This document shows, piece after piece, positions 44,230 to 52,493 of a DNA stretch of 60,859 nt (the first letter of the stretch is position 1; each line of letters opens with the position of its first letter). Source of the DNA: CAYYGL01 sp964471235 (GTDB lineage Bacteria; Calditrichota; Calditrichia; RBG-13-44-9; J075). The stretch covers positions 1-60,859 of the forward strand of contig CAYYGL010000003.1 of NCBI GenBank assembly GCA_964471235.1, written 5' to 3'. The notes beneath the pieces are model-generated. The model did no database searches, had not been told where the DNA came from, and worked only from the letters and a program-made list of their open reading frames with translations. Position numbers and translations under genes: made by a program.

Positions 44230-44430
44230 GAGGGAACCAGCAAAAAAGGATTATTCTCCCTATTCAACACGGTAAATTCCGGAATATTCTACCCGGTTGG
44301 TATTACGTTAGATGATGTTGTAACCATGAATTGGAGGAAACATGAATGTTTTCACCCCTGGTGGCAGGCATATTCTTTGGGACAAAAAACTTTATTAAGA
44401 AGAGGCACCGTCAGGCATTGGAGATCGAGC

Positions 44431-45375
44431 CTAATTCACAACTTGTTCTATAGTATATTCTTTGAGTTCTTTGGCATGGGTAAAAATAATAATTTCCCCG
44501 ATTAACCCAATGGCAAGAATTTGAATGCCTACGACGAATAGCAGTAAACCCACCAGAACGATGGGTCTGTCCGCCAGCCCGATCCCCATAAACATGCGCT
44601 GGATAAAGAGTAAGATTAATAAGATGGCACCGAGGGCAAAAATAAATAGCCCGGTAAGACCAAAAAAGCGTAAGGGTTTTTTGGTAAACTTAATCAAAAA
44701 GAATACAGATAAGACATCCAGCAGGCGACGGACATAGACACCGGGTGCATACAATCTTTGGAAGGCATCTTCTTCAGATTGGGGAATATCAATTTCCCGC
44801 ACCTTAAACCCATAGCGGCTTGCCCATAATGGTAAAAAACGATGCTGATCACCGTAAACCTGAATCTCTTCTAAAATCTTCCTCCGCATTAACCGCACAC
44901 CGGAACCAAGATCTTTAAATTTGTAGCCGGTAATCTGTTTCACCAGAGCATGAAATATTCGGGATTGTAATTGATTAATAAAATTGTCTTTACGTGGATA
45001 GCGACGAGCAATTACCATATCATACCCGGTTATCGCATCCATTAACATGGGCAACTTATCAATGTGAATTTGTTGGTAAGCCGGCAGGGTTAAGATGTAA
45101 TCACCGGAGGCATGGGCAAAACCGGCGGAGAGGGCGGTACTTTCTCCAAACCTTTTAGAGAGTTTTAAAATTTTAATGGGTTCACCCTGTTCTTTCAACG
45201 CCTGAAAAGCCATATACAGGTGAGGATAATCGCCATCTAAAACACAGATAAATTCGTAAGTTTTCCCAATAGTCTCCAAACTTTGCTTATAGGCGGGATA
45301 AAGTTCTGCTACATTATTAGTACGTTTTTTTTCCGTAATCGGAATGATTACCGAAATCTCAATTTTGCTACTCAT
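44431..45375 (-). CDS. GtrB-like GT2 homologue lacking the DxD motif
   Basis: 314 aa from ATG 45375, overlapping the upstream stop by 8 nt with AAGG about 10 nt before it. The length and the two C-terminal membrane helices match GtrB-type polyprenyl-phosphate transferases, and SKRFGESTALSAGFAHASGDY aligns in position with the family. But where the metal-binding DADLQ belongs, it reads PAYQQ (98-102), and the usual VDDGSTDGT is VLDGDYPHL. It may be inactive and act as a partner of the intact enzyme encoded directly upstream, or belong to a subfamily with a different active site. The reading frame is intact, so it is not a decayed gene. Confidence 0.8.
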   Translation of the reverse strand: MSSKIEISVIIPITEKKRTNNVAELYPAYKQSLETIGKTYEFICVLDGDYPHLYMAFQALKEQGEPIKILKLSKRFGESTALSAGFAHASGDYILTLPAYQQIHIDKLPMLMDAITGYDMVIARRYPRKDNFINQLQSRIFHALVKQITGYKFKDLGSGVRLMRRKILEEIQVYGDQHRFLPLWASRYGFKVREIDIPQSEEDAFQRLYAPGVYVRRLLDVLSVFFLIKFTKKPLRFFGLTGLFIFALGAILLILLFIQRMFMGIGLADRPIVLVGLLLFVVGIQILAIGLIGEIIIFTHAKELKEYTIEQVVN

Positions 45376-46384
45376 AATGAACAACCTTTCGGCTTTCTCT
45401 TTCTTTTTTGATTTCTTTCACAATAGTTAAAAAAGGAAGTTGTTCCAACCTTAGATTCCCGGTTTTATAAATCAAATCACAAAGCATTCCTAAAGATAGC
45501 AGGAAAATACTATTCGCTCCGCACAGCAAGCTGACCCCCATCCAAACCACAACCGACTGCTCCGGGAAAAAAAACGTCCAGATAATGCTGACGAGGAATG
45601 CCATCAGACTAACCAGGGCAAATAAAAAAGCACCAATGCCAAACCCCCTTACCGGTCGAGAGGAGATGGAAATAATCGTTTTAATAGAGATTAAATCTAA
45701 CAGTACTTTATAGATTCGTGAGAGACCATATTTGGAAGTGCCATATTTACGCGCATGATGGCGAACTTTGATCTCCGCTACTTTCGCCCCGGCAATAGAT
45801 GCCATTGCCGGAATAAAGCGATGCATCTCGGAATATAAAGGCACATTTTTAATCACTTCCGCCCGATACGCTTTTAAGGAGCACCCATTGTCTTTTATCG
45901 GAACACCGGTAACCTTTCCAATTAACCAATTGGCAATTTTGGAAGGAATTTTACGCGTGATGAGTTTATCCTGCCGGTTAAAACGCCACCCCACAACAAT
46001 GTCATATCCCTCTTGAATTTTCGCAAGGAAATGGGGGATATCTTCCGGGTCATTCTGCAAATCGCCATCCATTGTCACCAAAATCTGACCACGGGCATTG
46101 TCTATGCCGGCTGCCATCGCCGGGGTCTGCCCGTAATTACGCCGAAATTTGATTACCCGTAAAAAGGGATTTTGTAATGCCAGTGCTTTTGCTCGCTCAA
46201 AGGTGCTGTCGGAACTCCCGTCATCAACAAATATAATCTCATACTTTAACCCTAACGAAATCACCACTTTCATTAAGGCATCATAAAGGGGGTGGATTGA
46301 TTCCTCTTCATTGTACAGCGGTACAACAATAGACACGTCTACTTCATGACTGTTAGTTGAATAGTGGTGATGTTGAACAGGCAT
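45368..46384 (-). CDS. GtrB/DPM1-like polyprenyl-phosphate glycosyltransferase
   Basis: 338 aa. Intact GT2 domain with IVVPLYNEEESI, FVDDGSSDST and the metal site MDGDLQNDPED (D106, D108), then KYGTSKYGLSRIYKVLLDL and two C-terminal membrane helices. It should make a polyprenyl-phosphate-linked hexose at the cytoplasmic face. A second copy that lacks the metal motif follows with an 8-nt overlap, so the two proteins are probably made in similar amounts and could pair. The N-terminal 14 residues (His-rich) are unusual for the family. Confidence 0.9.
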   Translation of the reverse strand: MPVQHHHYSTNSHEVDVSIVVPLYNEEESIHPLYDALMKVVISLGLKYEIIFVDDGSSDSTFERAKALALQNPFLRVIKFRRNYGQTPAMAAGIDNARGQILVTMDGDLQNDPEDIPHFLAKIQEGYDIVVGWRFNRQDKLITRKIPSKIANWLIGKVTGVPIKDNGCSLKAYRAEVIKNVPLYSEMHRFIPAMASIAGAKVAEIKVRHHARKYGTSKYGLSRIYKVLLDLISIKTIISISSRPVRGFGIGAFLFALVSLMAFLVSIIWTFFFPEQSVVVWMGVSLLCGANSIFLLSLGMLCDLIYKTGNLRLEQLPFLTIVKEIKKERESRKVVHYE

Positions 46385-46609
46385 TTTTTGAATGACTTTT
46401 CGTTTTCTTATTCGATCGCTTATAATCGGAATGTTGTTGGGATAAACAAGTTTTTACACAACTTACCAGCAAGATTATTTTTCCACAAAGTAACTTGGGA
46501 ACCTCAGGCAATCGAAACATATCTTTTAAGCAGAAAAAGAACTCCTGTGGAGAGGATGCACTTGAGAGGAAGTTAACAAAATTTATTTTTTCGTAGCACT
46601 CTTAAATGA

Positions 46610-48733
46610 CTATCTTAAAAAAGTCATTTTTTTGGTGGCAGAAAAATCACCCGCTTTAATTTTGTAAAAATAAACACCGGATTGCAACTGTGAGGCATCA
46701 AAAAGAATCCGGTGTATCCCCGCATCCTGCCGCTGATTGACTAAAGTGGAAACCTCCCTGCCTAACAAGTCATAAATTTTAATGTTTACTTTAAGTTCTA
46801 CCGGCAGAGAATATGAAATAATCGTAGATGGATTAAAAGGGTTGGGATAATTCTGGAAAAGCTGAAATCGTACCGGGAGTTGCTCATTAAACGATTCTGC
46901 CTGGATGGGACCATGGGTGGTTATGTTTCCGTTAATATCCACATCCTGTAGTTCATAAAAATAGGTTTTGCCCGGAATAACGTAGGTGTCAATGTATTGA
47001 TAATCGGTTGCCTGGTTGGTTGTTCCCTGTCCTCTCAAAGCAGGGTTACTTTCATACGAGGCTACCAGGATAAAATTTTTCTGCCCCTCCTCTTTGCGGA
47101 GGATACGAAAACCCAGGTTATTAATCTCACTTTCGGTCCGCCATCGCAACAGAACGCCTTCATCGACCAGTGTAGCAGAAAAAGAGGATAGAGTAATTGG
47201 GAGGGGGTCATCTCCCAGAACCGTGTCGATAACAAATTCTTTAAACGAAAGTGCCGGAATACCCCGGGAATTGCGCAGCCAGGGTCCCAGATAACTGGTG
47301 GTGGTATTGTTATAATACCGATTGGGAAGATAAGTTACCGAAACAGCGCTACTGGATTGAGTTAAGGCAAGTCTGACCTTGTTCCCAAAAACCTGCCCGG
47401 TAGAGACAATCGAAGTATCGATGCTCCCGGAAGAATTATGCAGATAAAAATAATCTTTTAAAAAGTAGGTGTTAGCGCCTATCGTCGTATCATTCTGCCA
47501 GACCATTAAATTGGCATTCCCAAATTCCAGAACCAGCACATCTTTTTGAGGGCTGGTAAAAAACGCCTTGGTAATATTCGGCGGGTCGACTTCTACGGTA
47601 TCCGTAGCGTTATAAAAATCTCTCCGGATCTGGTTATAAACCCGGTTGGCGTATGTTTCATAGCCGTGTTGGTCAAAATGAGCATTATTAATCAGGGTAC
47701 GTAAGGCATTTGCGGTCATAATTTCCGTTCCAGGGTCTGCTTGTGCTAATTGTCGTTGTCGTTCGCGGAGCAACCCCCCTTCGGTTCCGGCAGTACCGGA
47801 GGCATATCCGGCATATATCTGGGTAGTGTAAATTTTTTGGATATTTGCATAGTCTGTTCGCCAATCGGCACGAAGTGGCGGGAACTTATTTGCATACGTA
47901 TTTGCCTGGACAACGCTGGAAGAATTGCTTTCTCCCTGCCACCAGATTAAGGCTTTTACATCAGGGCTCAGATTCGCATGTTGCACCCGATACAACAGTC
48001 GGCCATACACGGTGGTGAGATCCGTCGGATTGGCATCATTCCGTTGATGTTGTTTAATGTCAGTGCCACCGGGTGAGCCATTGATGATGCACACCGGGAT
48101 TCCCTGATTGCTGGAAATCAAATCACCTAATTTAAGCCCCCAAATGCCCACTGCCAGATGAGAATTAATTGAATCGGCTTGTGCCAATCCCCACAAGGTA
48201 TCCAGCGTGGTAGCAGCAATACCATTCCGATTTAAGCCGTTTCGATCCGTGGTAGTGCCAAAACTACGAACCCATTGGGACTGGTAAGAGGTGAATGTAG
48301 CATAAATATCCGCCTGGGCATTGGACTGCCCCTGAATCAAATACACATCTCCACAAACCACGCTGTCAATCAGGGCATCCTGGAAAGCGGTTCCACCCGT
48401 CCAAAATTTTATGATGAATTGGAATTCTACTGTGTCCGCATAAATTTTAGGACTAAGGGAGAAAGAAGCGACATTATTATTATATGTGAGGGTCTGAGAA
48501 AACTGTCTCCAGAAAATCCCGTTTCGTTTAATATCCACCGTGATGGAATCGAATCCGCCGCCGGTTTCGTTTCCTTTTATCTGAACGATTGCCGAATCAT
48601 TATCGAAAGCATTACGAGGATACAACTGATACTTGGAAGGGATAGAGTCATACACTACGGTCTGAGCAAACAGAGTTCCCATAGTCATAATGACCATCAA
48701 CAAATTCAATCTAAACCAAAAACGAAACTCCAT
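46610..48733 (-). CDS. Secreted sialate O-acetylesterase-like (SASA) protein with FlgD-like sorting domain
   Basis: 707 aa with a signal peptide (cleavage probably near AQ at 23-24). A beta-sandwich N-terminus is followed by the SGNH/SASA esterase fold: IQGQSNA with nucleophile S137, WWQGESN (264-270), and NNAHFDQHGYE with the candidate catalytic H352. In related enzymes an Asp stands three residues before that His; here it is N349, which may lower or change the activity. Then comes an FN3-like region ending in YFYELQDVD, and a textbook FlgD-like/T9SS-type C-terminal domain (YPNPFNPST, LLGREVSTL, SGVYFYKIKAG). Likely removes O-acyl groups from the cell's own or a foreign glycan. A promoter with a perfect TATAAT lies upstream. 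Confidence 0.8.
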   Translation of the reverse strand: MEFRFWFRLNLLMVIMTMGTLFAQTVVYDSIPSKYQLYPRNAFDNDSAIVQIKGNETGGGFDSITVDIKRNGIFWRQFSQTLTYNNNVASFSLSPKIYADTVEFQFIIKFWTGGTAFQDALIDSVVCGDVYLIQGQSNAQADIYATFTSYQSQWVRSFGTTTDRNGLNRNGIAATTLDTLWGLAQADSINSHLAVGIWGLKLGDLISSNQGIPVCIINGSPGGTDIKQHQRNDANPTDLTTVYGRLLYRVQHANLSPDVKALIWWQGESNSSSVVQANTYANKFPPLRADWRTDYANIQKIYTTQIYAGYASGTAGTEGGLLRERQRQLAQADPGTEIMTANALRTLINNAHFDQHGYETYANRVYNQIRRDFYNATDTVEVDPPNITKAFFTSPQKDVLVLEFGNANLMVWQNDTTIGANTYFLKDYFYLHNSSGSIDTSIVSTGQVFGNKVRLALTQSSSAVSVTYLPNRYYNNTTTSYLGPWLRNSRGIPALSFKEFVIDTVLGDDPLPITLSSFSATLVDEGVLLRWRTESEINNLGFRILRKEEGQKNFILVASYESNPALRGQGTTNQATDYQYIDTYVIPGKTYFYELQDVDINGNITTHGPIQAESFNEQLPVRFQLFQNYPNPFNPSTIISYSLPVELKVNIKIYDLLGREVSTLVNQRQDAGIHRILFDASQLQSGVYFYKIKAGDFSATKKMTFLR

Positions 48734-48854
48734 CGTCTCTTTATTCCTCTTCTCGTTTTTGAGTTAATTATTGTTCCGTTTAATAGTAAATGATTTTACA
48801 TATATTTATAGTGTATTGATACCCTCCCAATTTCTCCATAATCTAAAAAATATT

Positions 48855-48882
48855 ATTATAAACTCTATTTCTTAAAAAACAA
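48855..48882 (-). promoter_or_regulatory. Sigma-70-like promoter for the SASA esterase gene
   Basis: Minus strand: TTGTTT (48877-48882), 16-bp spacer, TATAAT (48855-48860, perfect), inside a very A+T-rich stretch that could act as an UP element. Transcription would begin near 48848, giving a leader of about 115 nt before ATG 48733. Confidence 0.5.
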
Positions 48883-48902
48883 GTGATTTGTTTCGAATAA
48901 TT

Positions 48903-48930
48903 CACAAAAAATTATTTAAGTTTTTTTGTG
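48903..48930 (-). terminator. A/T-rich hairpin after the DUF5060 gene
   Basis: CACAAAAAA (48903-48911) and TTTTTTGTG (48922-48930) form a 9-bp stem with a 10-nt loop, 20 nt after the stop at 48951. The stem supplies its own U tract on either strand, so it may terminate weakly in both directions. Confidence 0.4.
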
Positions 48931-48950
48931 GGGCGTGCTATCAATGATGC

Positions 48951-50531
48951 TTATTTCGTAATATGCAAACCGGTAGGATTTGCCGGGGGAGTAAAATCAC
49001 TGCCGGTGGAGAGGAAAATAACCCAATCGTCATTATCCGGCGGGGTAACCACATAATCTGTTCCACCGGAGAACGGACTGCCGGCAACCGGGGTTTCCGC
49101 GCCGGAGCGAGGGTCAAACCAGGTAGCAGTGTACCCACCGGTTAAGGAGGATAGTTTTAACGTGATATCTCCACCATTCCCCGGGTCCCAGCGATCATTA
49201 ACTCCGGTTTTAAAATAGACCAACTTACTACCTGCCGGGTCCGCCAGACAGTAGCCATTGGAAACCAATGAAGGAGCAGGAATCATCGTTGCAAACGTAT
49301 TGCCTAATTTCGTCTCCAGAAATGGATTTATCAATGTCAGCCACTGTTCAGATTCCAGGTCCTGGGGAAGACAGGGAAAATGGAAATATCCATCCTGACC
49401 GCATCCGCCACCATCACTGCGGATAAGCCCACCCAACCCACCAGCTAACAGGCATTTCCAGAAAGCCCGGCGAATATCTTCGGGCTGAAAATTCTTACTT
49501 TGATGACTGGGGCGGTTTTCTCCCCAGGCATCATCCATACTGACGGGAGTGCTCGCACTGAGAAAATGATTGGTCATCGTGTTAATAAATGCTTTCCGAT
49601 CTCCCCAACTATTAAACGTTTGCCCAGACATAATAATATTCCCGGACCCGCCACCATGCCGACTGGAAATAGGATGCCCATACGGATCAAGATTGCGAAT
49701 CTGTTGACCAAACCAATTTATATCAGACTGGCTTCGATATTCGCTCACATCAATTCCGGTGTTAAACCAAACCACCGGGAAACTGGCTAACCGGGCGATG
49801 GCATAGCGAATCACCAATGCCCCGGTTGCCGATTGCCCTCCCCATCCCGGCGCACCGGCCTGGTCCGAATAAAACATGATATGCCCCCCCAAACCATAAT
49901 CGGTCAATACTTCCATTCGCTGTTCCATACGGTCCCAGATGGTCAGATCAAATTGGTGGTTCTGCCAGTTTCCCTGGAAAATAAAATCATGTCGTCCCCC
50001 AAATTGACCGGTCTCCTCGGTTAACCGGGTTTCCAGCATTTGAATATGATTGCTACTCATGAATGTTGCGGCGGCGGTTATGTCGTTGATATTGCCTGGC
50101 TCGCTAAAAAATTCCAATCTCAACGCAATGGGAATGACATAGGGACCATCGGTGAATTTCCATTTTCGCCCATCAATGGAGTCTGCCACCAACATGCCGG
50201 GGAGACCGGAAGGGACACAGTTCAGAGAACCGGTTACCCCGTCTAATTCCGGGTCGGTAGAAGAAGTTACATACGTCCATTGTCCTAACAGGGTGGGCAT
50301 GAAGGCAATTTTCCATTCATCATTCCCATCATAATATCCTGGCAGGGTAATCACTGTACCGGATGCCGTATGGGTAAAGGTGCCATCCACCTCCAATTCA
50401 AACGGATTGCCACTGTAACTACTATTGGGCAGGGTAATCACATACCGCCGCCATTTACCGACATCCACCGCATAAAGAGATATTGTAAACAAGACCGTAC
50501 AGAGAAACAGAAGAAATCCTACTTTTTTCAT
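48951..50531 (-). CDS. Secreted DUF5060 / glycosidase-like protein with collagen-binding-type C-terminal domain
   Basis: 526 aa with a signal peptide (KKVGFLLFLCTVLFTISLYA). Residues about 25-110 match the DUF5060 beta-sandwich (EVDGTFTH, LPGYYDGNDEWKIAFMPTLLG). A central region of about 300 residues resembles the TIM-barrel glycosidases that follow DUF5060 or DUF4038 modules (MLETRLTEE, VVWFNTGID, MSGQTFNSWGD), though I cannot name the catalytic acids. Residues about 430-505 look like the putative collagen-binding domain that closes such proteins (TATWFDPRSGAE). The end is SDFTPPANPTGLHITK, nearly the same tail as the secreted heparinase-family protein at 31274. Probably a secreted glycan-active enzyme; specificity unknown. 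Confidence 0.65.
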   Translation of the reverse strand: MKKVGFLLFLCTVLFTISLYAVDVGKWRRYVITLPNSSYSGNPFELEVDGTFTHTASGTVITLPGYYDGNDEWKIAFMPTLLGQWTYVTSSTDPELDGVTGSLNCVPSGLPGMLVADSIDGRKWKFTDGPYVIPIALRLEFFSEPGNINDITAAATFMSSNHIQMLETRLTEETGQFGGRHDFIFQGNWQNHQFDLTIWDRMEQRMEVLTDYGLGGHIMFYSDQAGAPGWGGQSATGALVIRYAIARLASFPVVWFNTGIDVSEYRSQSDINWFGQQIRNLDPYGHPISSRHGGGSGNIIMSGQTFNSWGDRKAFINTMTNHFLSASTPVSMDDAWGENRPSHQSKNFQPEDIRRAFWKCLLAGGLGGLIRSDGGGCGQDGYFHFPCLPQDLESEQWLTLINPFLETKLGNTFATMIPAPSLVSNGYCLADPAGSKLVYFKTGVNDRWDPGNGGDITLKLSSLTGGYTATWFDPRSGAETPVAGSPFSGGTDYVVTPPDNDDWVIFLSTGSDFTPPANPTGLHITK

Positions 50532-50704
50532 GGTAATTTTACCTTTAATTCTAATGATTCCCTAAAGAATGACAATAATTGTGCCACAACATAGAGTATC
50601 GCAAAAGGCTGTTTGACGAGTGTTTGCGGGTTTATTTCGAACATGGAATTGCTCATTGTGAATTTTTTAGACAAAAAACAAGCGGATAAGCATGAATCGC
50701 CATT

Positions 50705-51706
50705 TTACTTCCGGAATGCATACACAATTCCACCCAATACGCCTTGCAACATCAGGATGCCGTATTCTATCCAGGCAAATGCAATGGCTTCCGGTTTGGC
50801 AACCGCAAACGTCGCCAGGAAAAAAAAGAAAACATTTTCCCGCAGCCCAATGCCATTGATGGAAACCGGTATCATCATAATAAAAATGGAAAGAGGCACA
50901 ATCAGGAAGAAATTGTAGAGTGGGATGTGAAATCCCAGGGCGCTGGATATCAGGAAATAATAGAATACCACATTCGCTTGCAGGAGCAGAGAGAGCCCCA
51001 GTGCTTTCAGCAATGCCATCTTTTGACCGCGAAAGGTCCAGAAAGCATCGATTAACTTCATCAACAGACGCTGGAGTTTGGCAGAAAAGGGGATGCGAAT
51101 TTTCCCCACCCATTCGGCTAATTTACGGGAAGGCATAAAAATCAACCAGATAATGAACAGCATCCCAACAGCTGCAATGCTCACCCACAGGTTTAGATAA
51201 GGAACTCGCTGGGTAATACTTTTGGCAAAAAAAGCTGCAATAAAAGCGTATAAAATCAGCGCAGTAAGTCCCAGAAAGCGATCCACAAACACCACTGCCA
51301 CCGCACCGGATTTGCTTTTGCCAAGTCGATAAGAATCGTACGCCCTCACTGTATCACCGCCCACAGTTGAGGGAAGAAAATTATTAAAAAACATTGCCAC
51401 GATGTAAGATTTAATCAAAAACCATAAATTGGAGTCGACCTTATGAACTTTCAGCAGGGTTTTCCAGCGCAGGGCACTGACATAAAATCCCACAAAATGC
51501 AACGTAAAGGAAAGCAATAATAACGGTAAATATGCTTTCTTCATGGCAGCAAAAATTTCTGTGAAATTGGTTCCCCTCAGAATCAGGTAAATCAGAAAAG
51601 CGGAAATAAGGCTTTTGCCGACTGTGAGAAGAATTTGCTTCTTCCGGGAAGTAGGTACCGAACTTTCTTCTACCGCATTTTCAGTTGTTTGAGCCGCTTT
51701 ATCCAT
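50705..51706 (-). CDS. UPF0104 / LPG-synthase-TM (flippase-like) membrane protein
   Basis: 333 aa. Polytopic, with SALRWKTLLKVHK near the N-terminus, FFNNFLPSTVGGDTVRAYD in the middle and SINGIGLRENVFF towards the end, the three conserved loops of the UPF0104 membrane domain. The soluble MprF synthase domain is missing. The first 20 residues are polar and probably cytoplasmic. It ends the operon that begins with the methyltransferase at 57237 and is the second such protein in this window; they may move different lipid-linked intermediates, or anchor enzymes at the membrane. Function inferred. Confidence 0.83.
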   Translation of the reverse strand: MDKAAQTTENAVEESSVPTSRKKQILLTVGKSLISAFLIYLILRGTNFTEIFAAMKKAYLPLLLLSFTLHFVGFYVSALRWKTLLKVHKVDSNLWFLIKSYIVAMFFNNFLPSTVGGDTVRAYDSYRLGKSKSGAVAVVFVDRFLGLTALILYAFIAAFFAKSITQRVPYLNLWVSIAAVGMLFIIWLIFMPSRKLAEWVGKIRIPFSAKLQRLLMKLIDAFWTFRGQKMALLKALGLSLLLQANVVFYYFLISSALGFHIPLYNFFLIVPLSIFIMMIPVSINGIGLRENVFFFFLATFAVAKPEAIAFAWIEYGILMLQGVLGGIVYAFRK

Positions 51707-51730
51707 TTATATCCATAAAAATTGGGTTGA

Positions 51731-52474
51731 TTATTTCCGGGAACCAATCACTTTTGCCGGAACCCCGGCAACAATAGCATATTCCGGCACATCTTTAATC
51801 ACCACTGCCCCGGCGCCAATGATACTGCCATTCCCCACGGTAACACCATCCACAATCCGCACCCCGACGCCCATCCAGACGTCATCACCGATGGTAATCC
51901 CTTTCGCCTCGCCGTCCTGCTTCATCATGGGAATATCCAGCCGCTGATACCCGGGATTGCCGGAGATAATCACCGTTTGGGCGCCAATAGTGATAAACGA
52001 GCCCAGGGTGACCGGGGCGCGGCTGGCGCGAATATAAGAATTAGGTCCGATTGAAAGATCATTGCCAACCGTTATCGCTGCCGCAGCACAGGAGAAAATG
52101 GTGTTCTTCCCCAGGAAAACCGAATCCCCCATGGTGATACGGGAATCGCTGCCCTTGGCGTCTAACACCACATTGCCATCGGCGACGAAATTATCCCCCA
52201 CGGAGATTTGCCCCGGGCAGCGCAAGGTTAAATTCGCACCCAATATTGCCCCCCTGCCCATGCTGGCAAACAACTTTTTGTAAAACATTTTTCGAAGAAA
52301 AAAACCGACTGCGCCGGGTGTTTGGGAAAACAAAAAGGTGAGCAACTCATATTTTATCAACGCGCCCAGGGTATACTTGCCCACATAGATATCCTGGTAT
52401 TTACGAATGATGGATTGGGATTGACTGGAAAGGGTATCGACGACGGTTTCGTGCTCATAGGATTGGCTGCTCAT
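51731..52474 (-). CDS. Left-handed beta-helix (hexapeptide-repeat) acyltransferase
   Basis: 247 aa. From about residue 70 the chain is built of hexapeptide repeats (GAILGANLTL, VGDNFVADGN, ITMGDSVFLG, ITIGDDVWMG, GNGSIIGAGAVV) and ends VAGVPAKVIGSRK, the standard layout of WbbJ/maltose-acetyltransferase-like enzymes. It would transfer acetyl or another acyl group to a sugar hydroxyl or amine. The N-terminal 60 residues may form an amphipathic lead-in. ATG 52474 has GGGAG upstream. It lies 19 nt after the asparagine synthase stop, so the two tailoring enzymes are co-expressed. Confidence 0.88.
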   Translation of the reverse strand: MSSQSYEHETVVDTLSSQSQSIIRKYQDIYVGKYTLGALIKYELLTFLFSQTPGAVGFFLRKMFYKKLFASMGRGAILGANLTLRCPGQISVGDNFVADGNVVLDAKGSDSRITMGDSVFLGKNTIFSCAAAAITVGNDLSIGPNSYIRASRAPVTLGSFITIGAQTVIISGNPGYQRLDIPMMKQDGEAKGITIGDDVWMGVGVRIVDGVTVGNGSIIGAGAVVIKDVPEYAIVAGVPAKVIGSRK

Positions 52475-52493
52475 CCAAAACTCCCGGTTACCA

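Noticed and set aside
44331..44397. Plus-strand mini-frame of 18 codons behind a GGAGG-like site
   Set aside because: The ribosome site looks good, but the peptide is very short, has no known family, and no plus-strand promoter precedes it.
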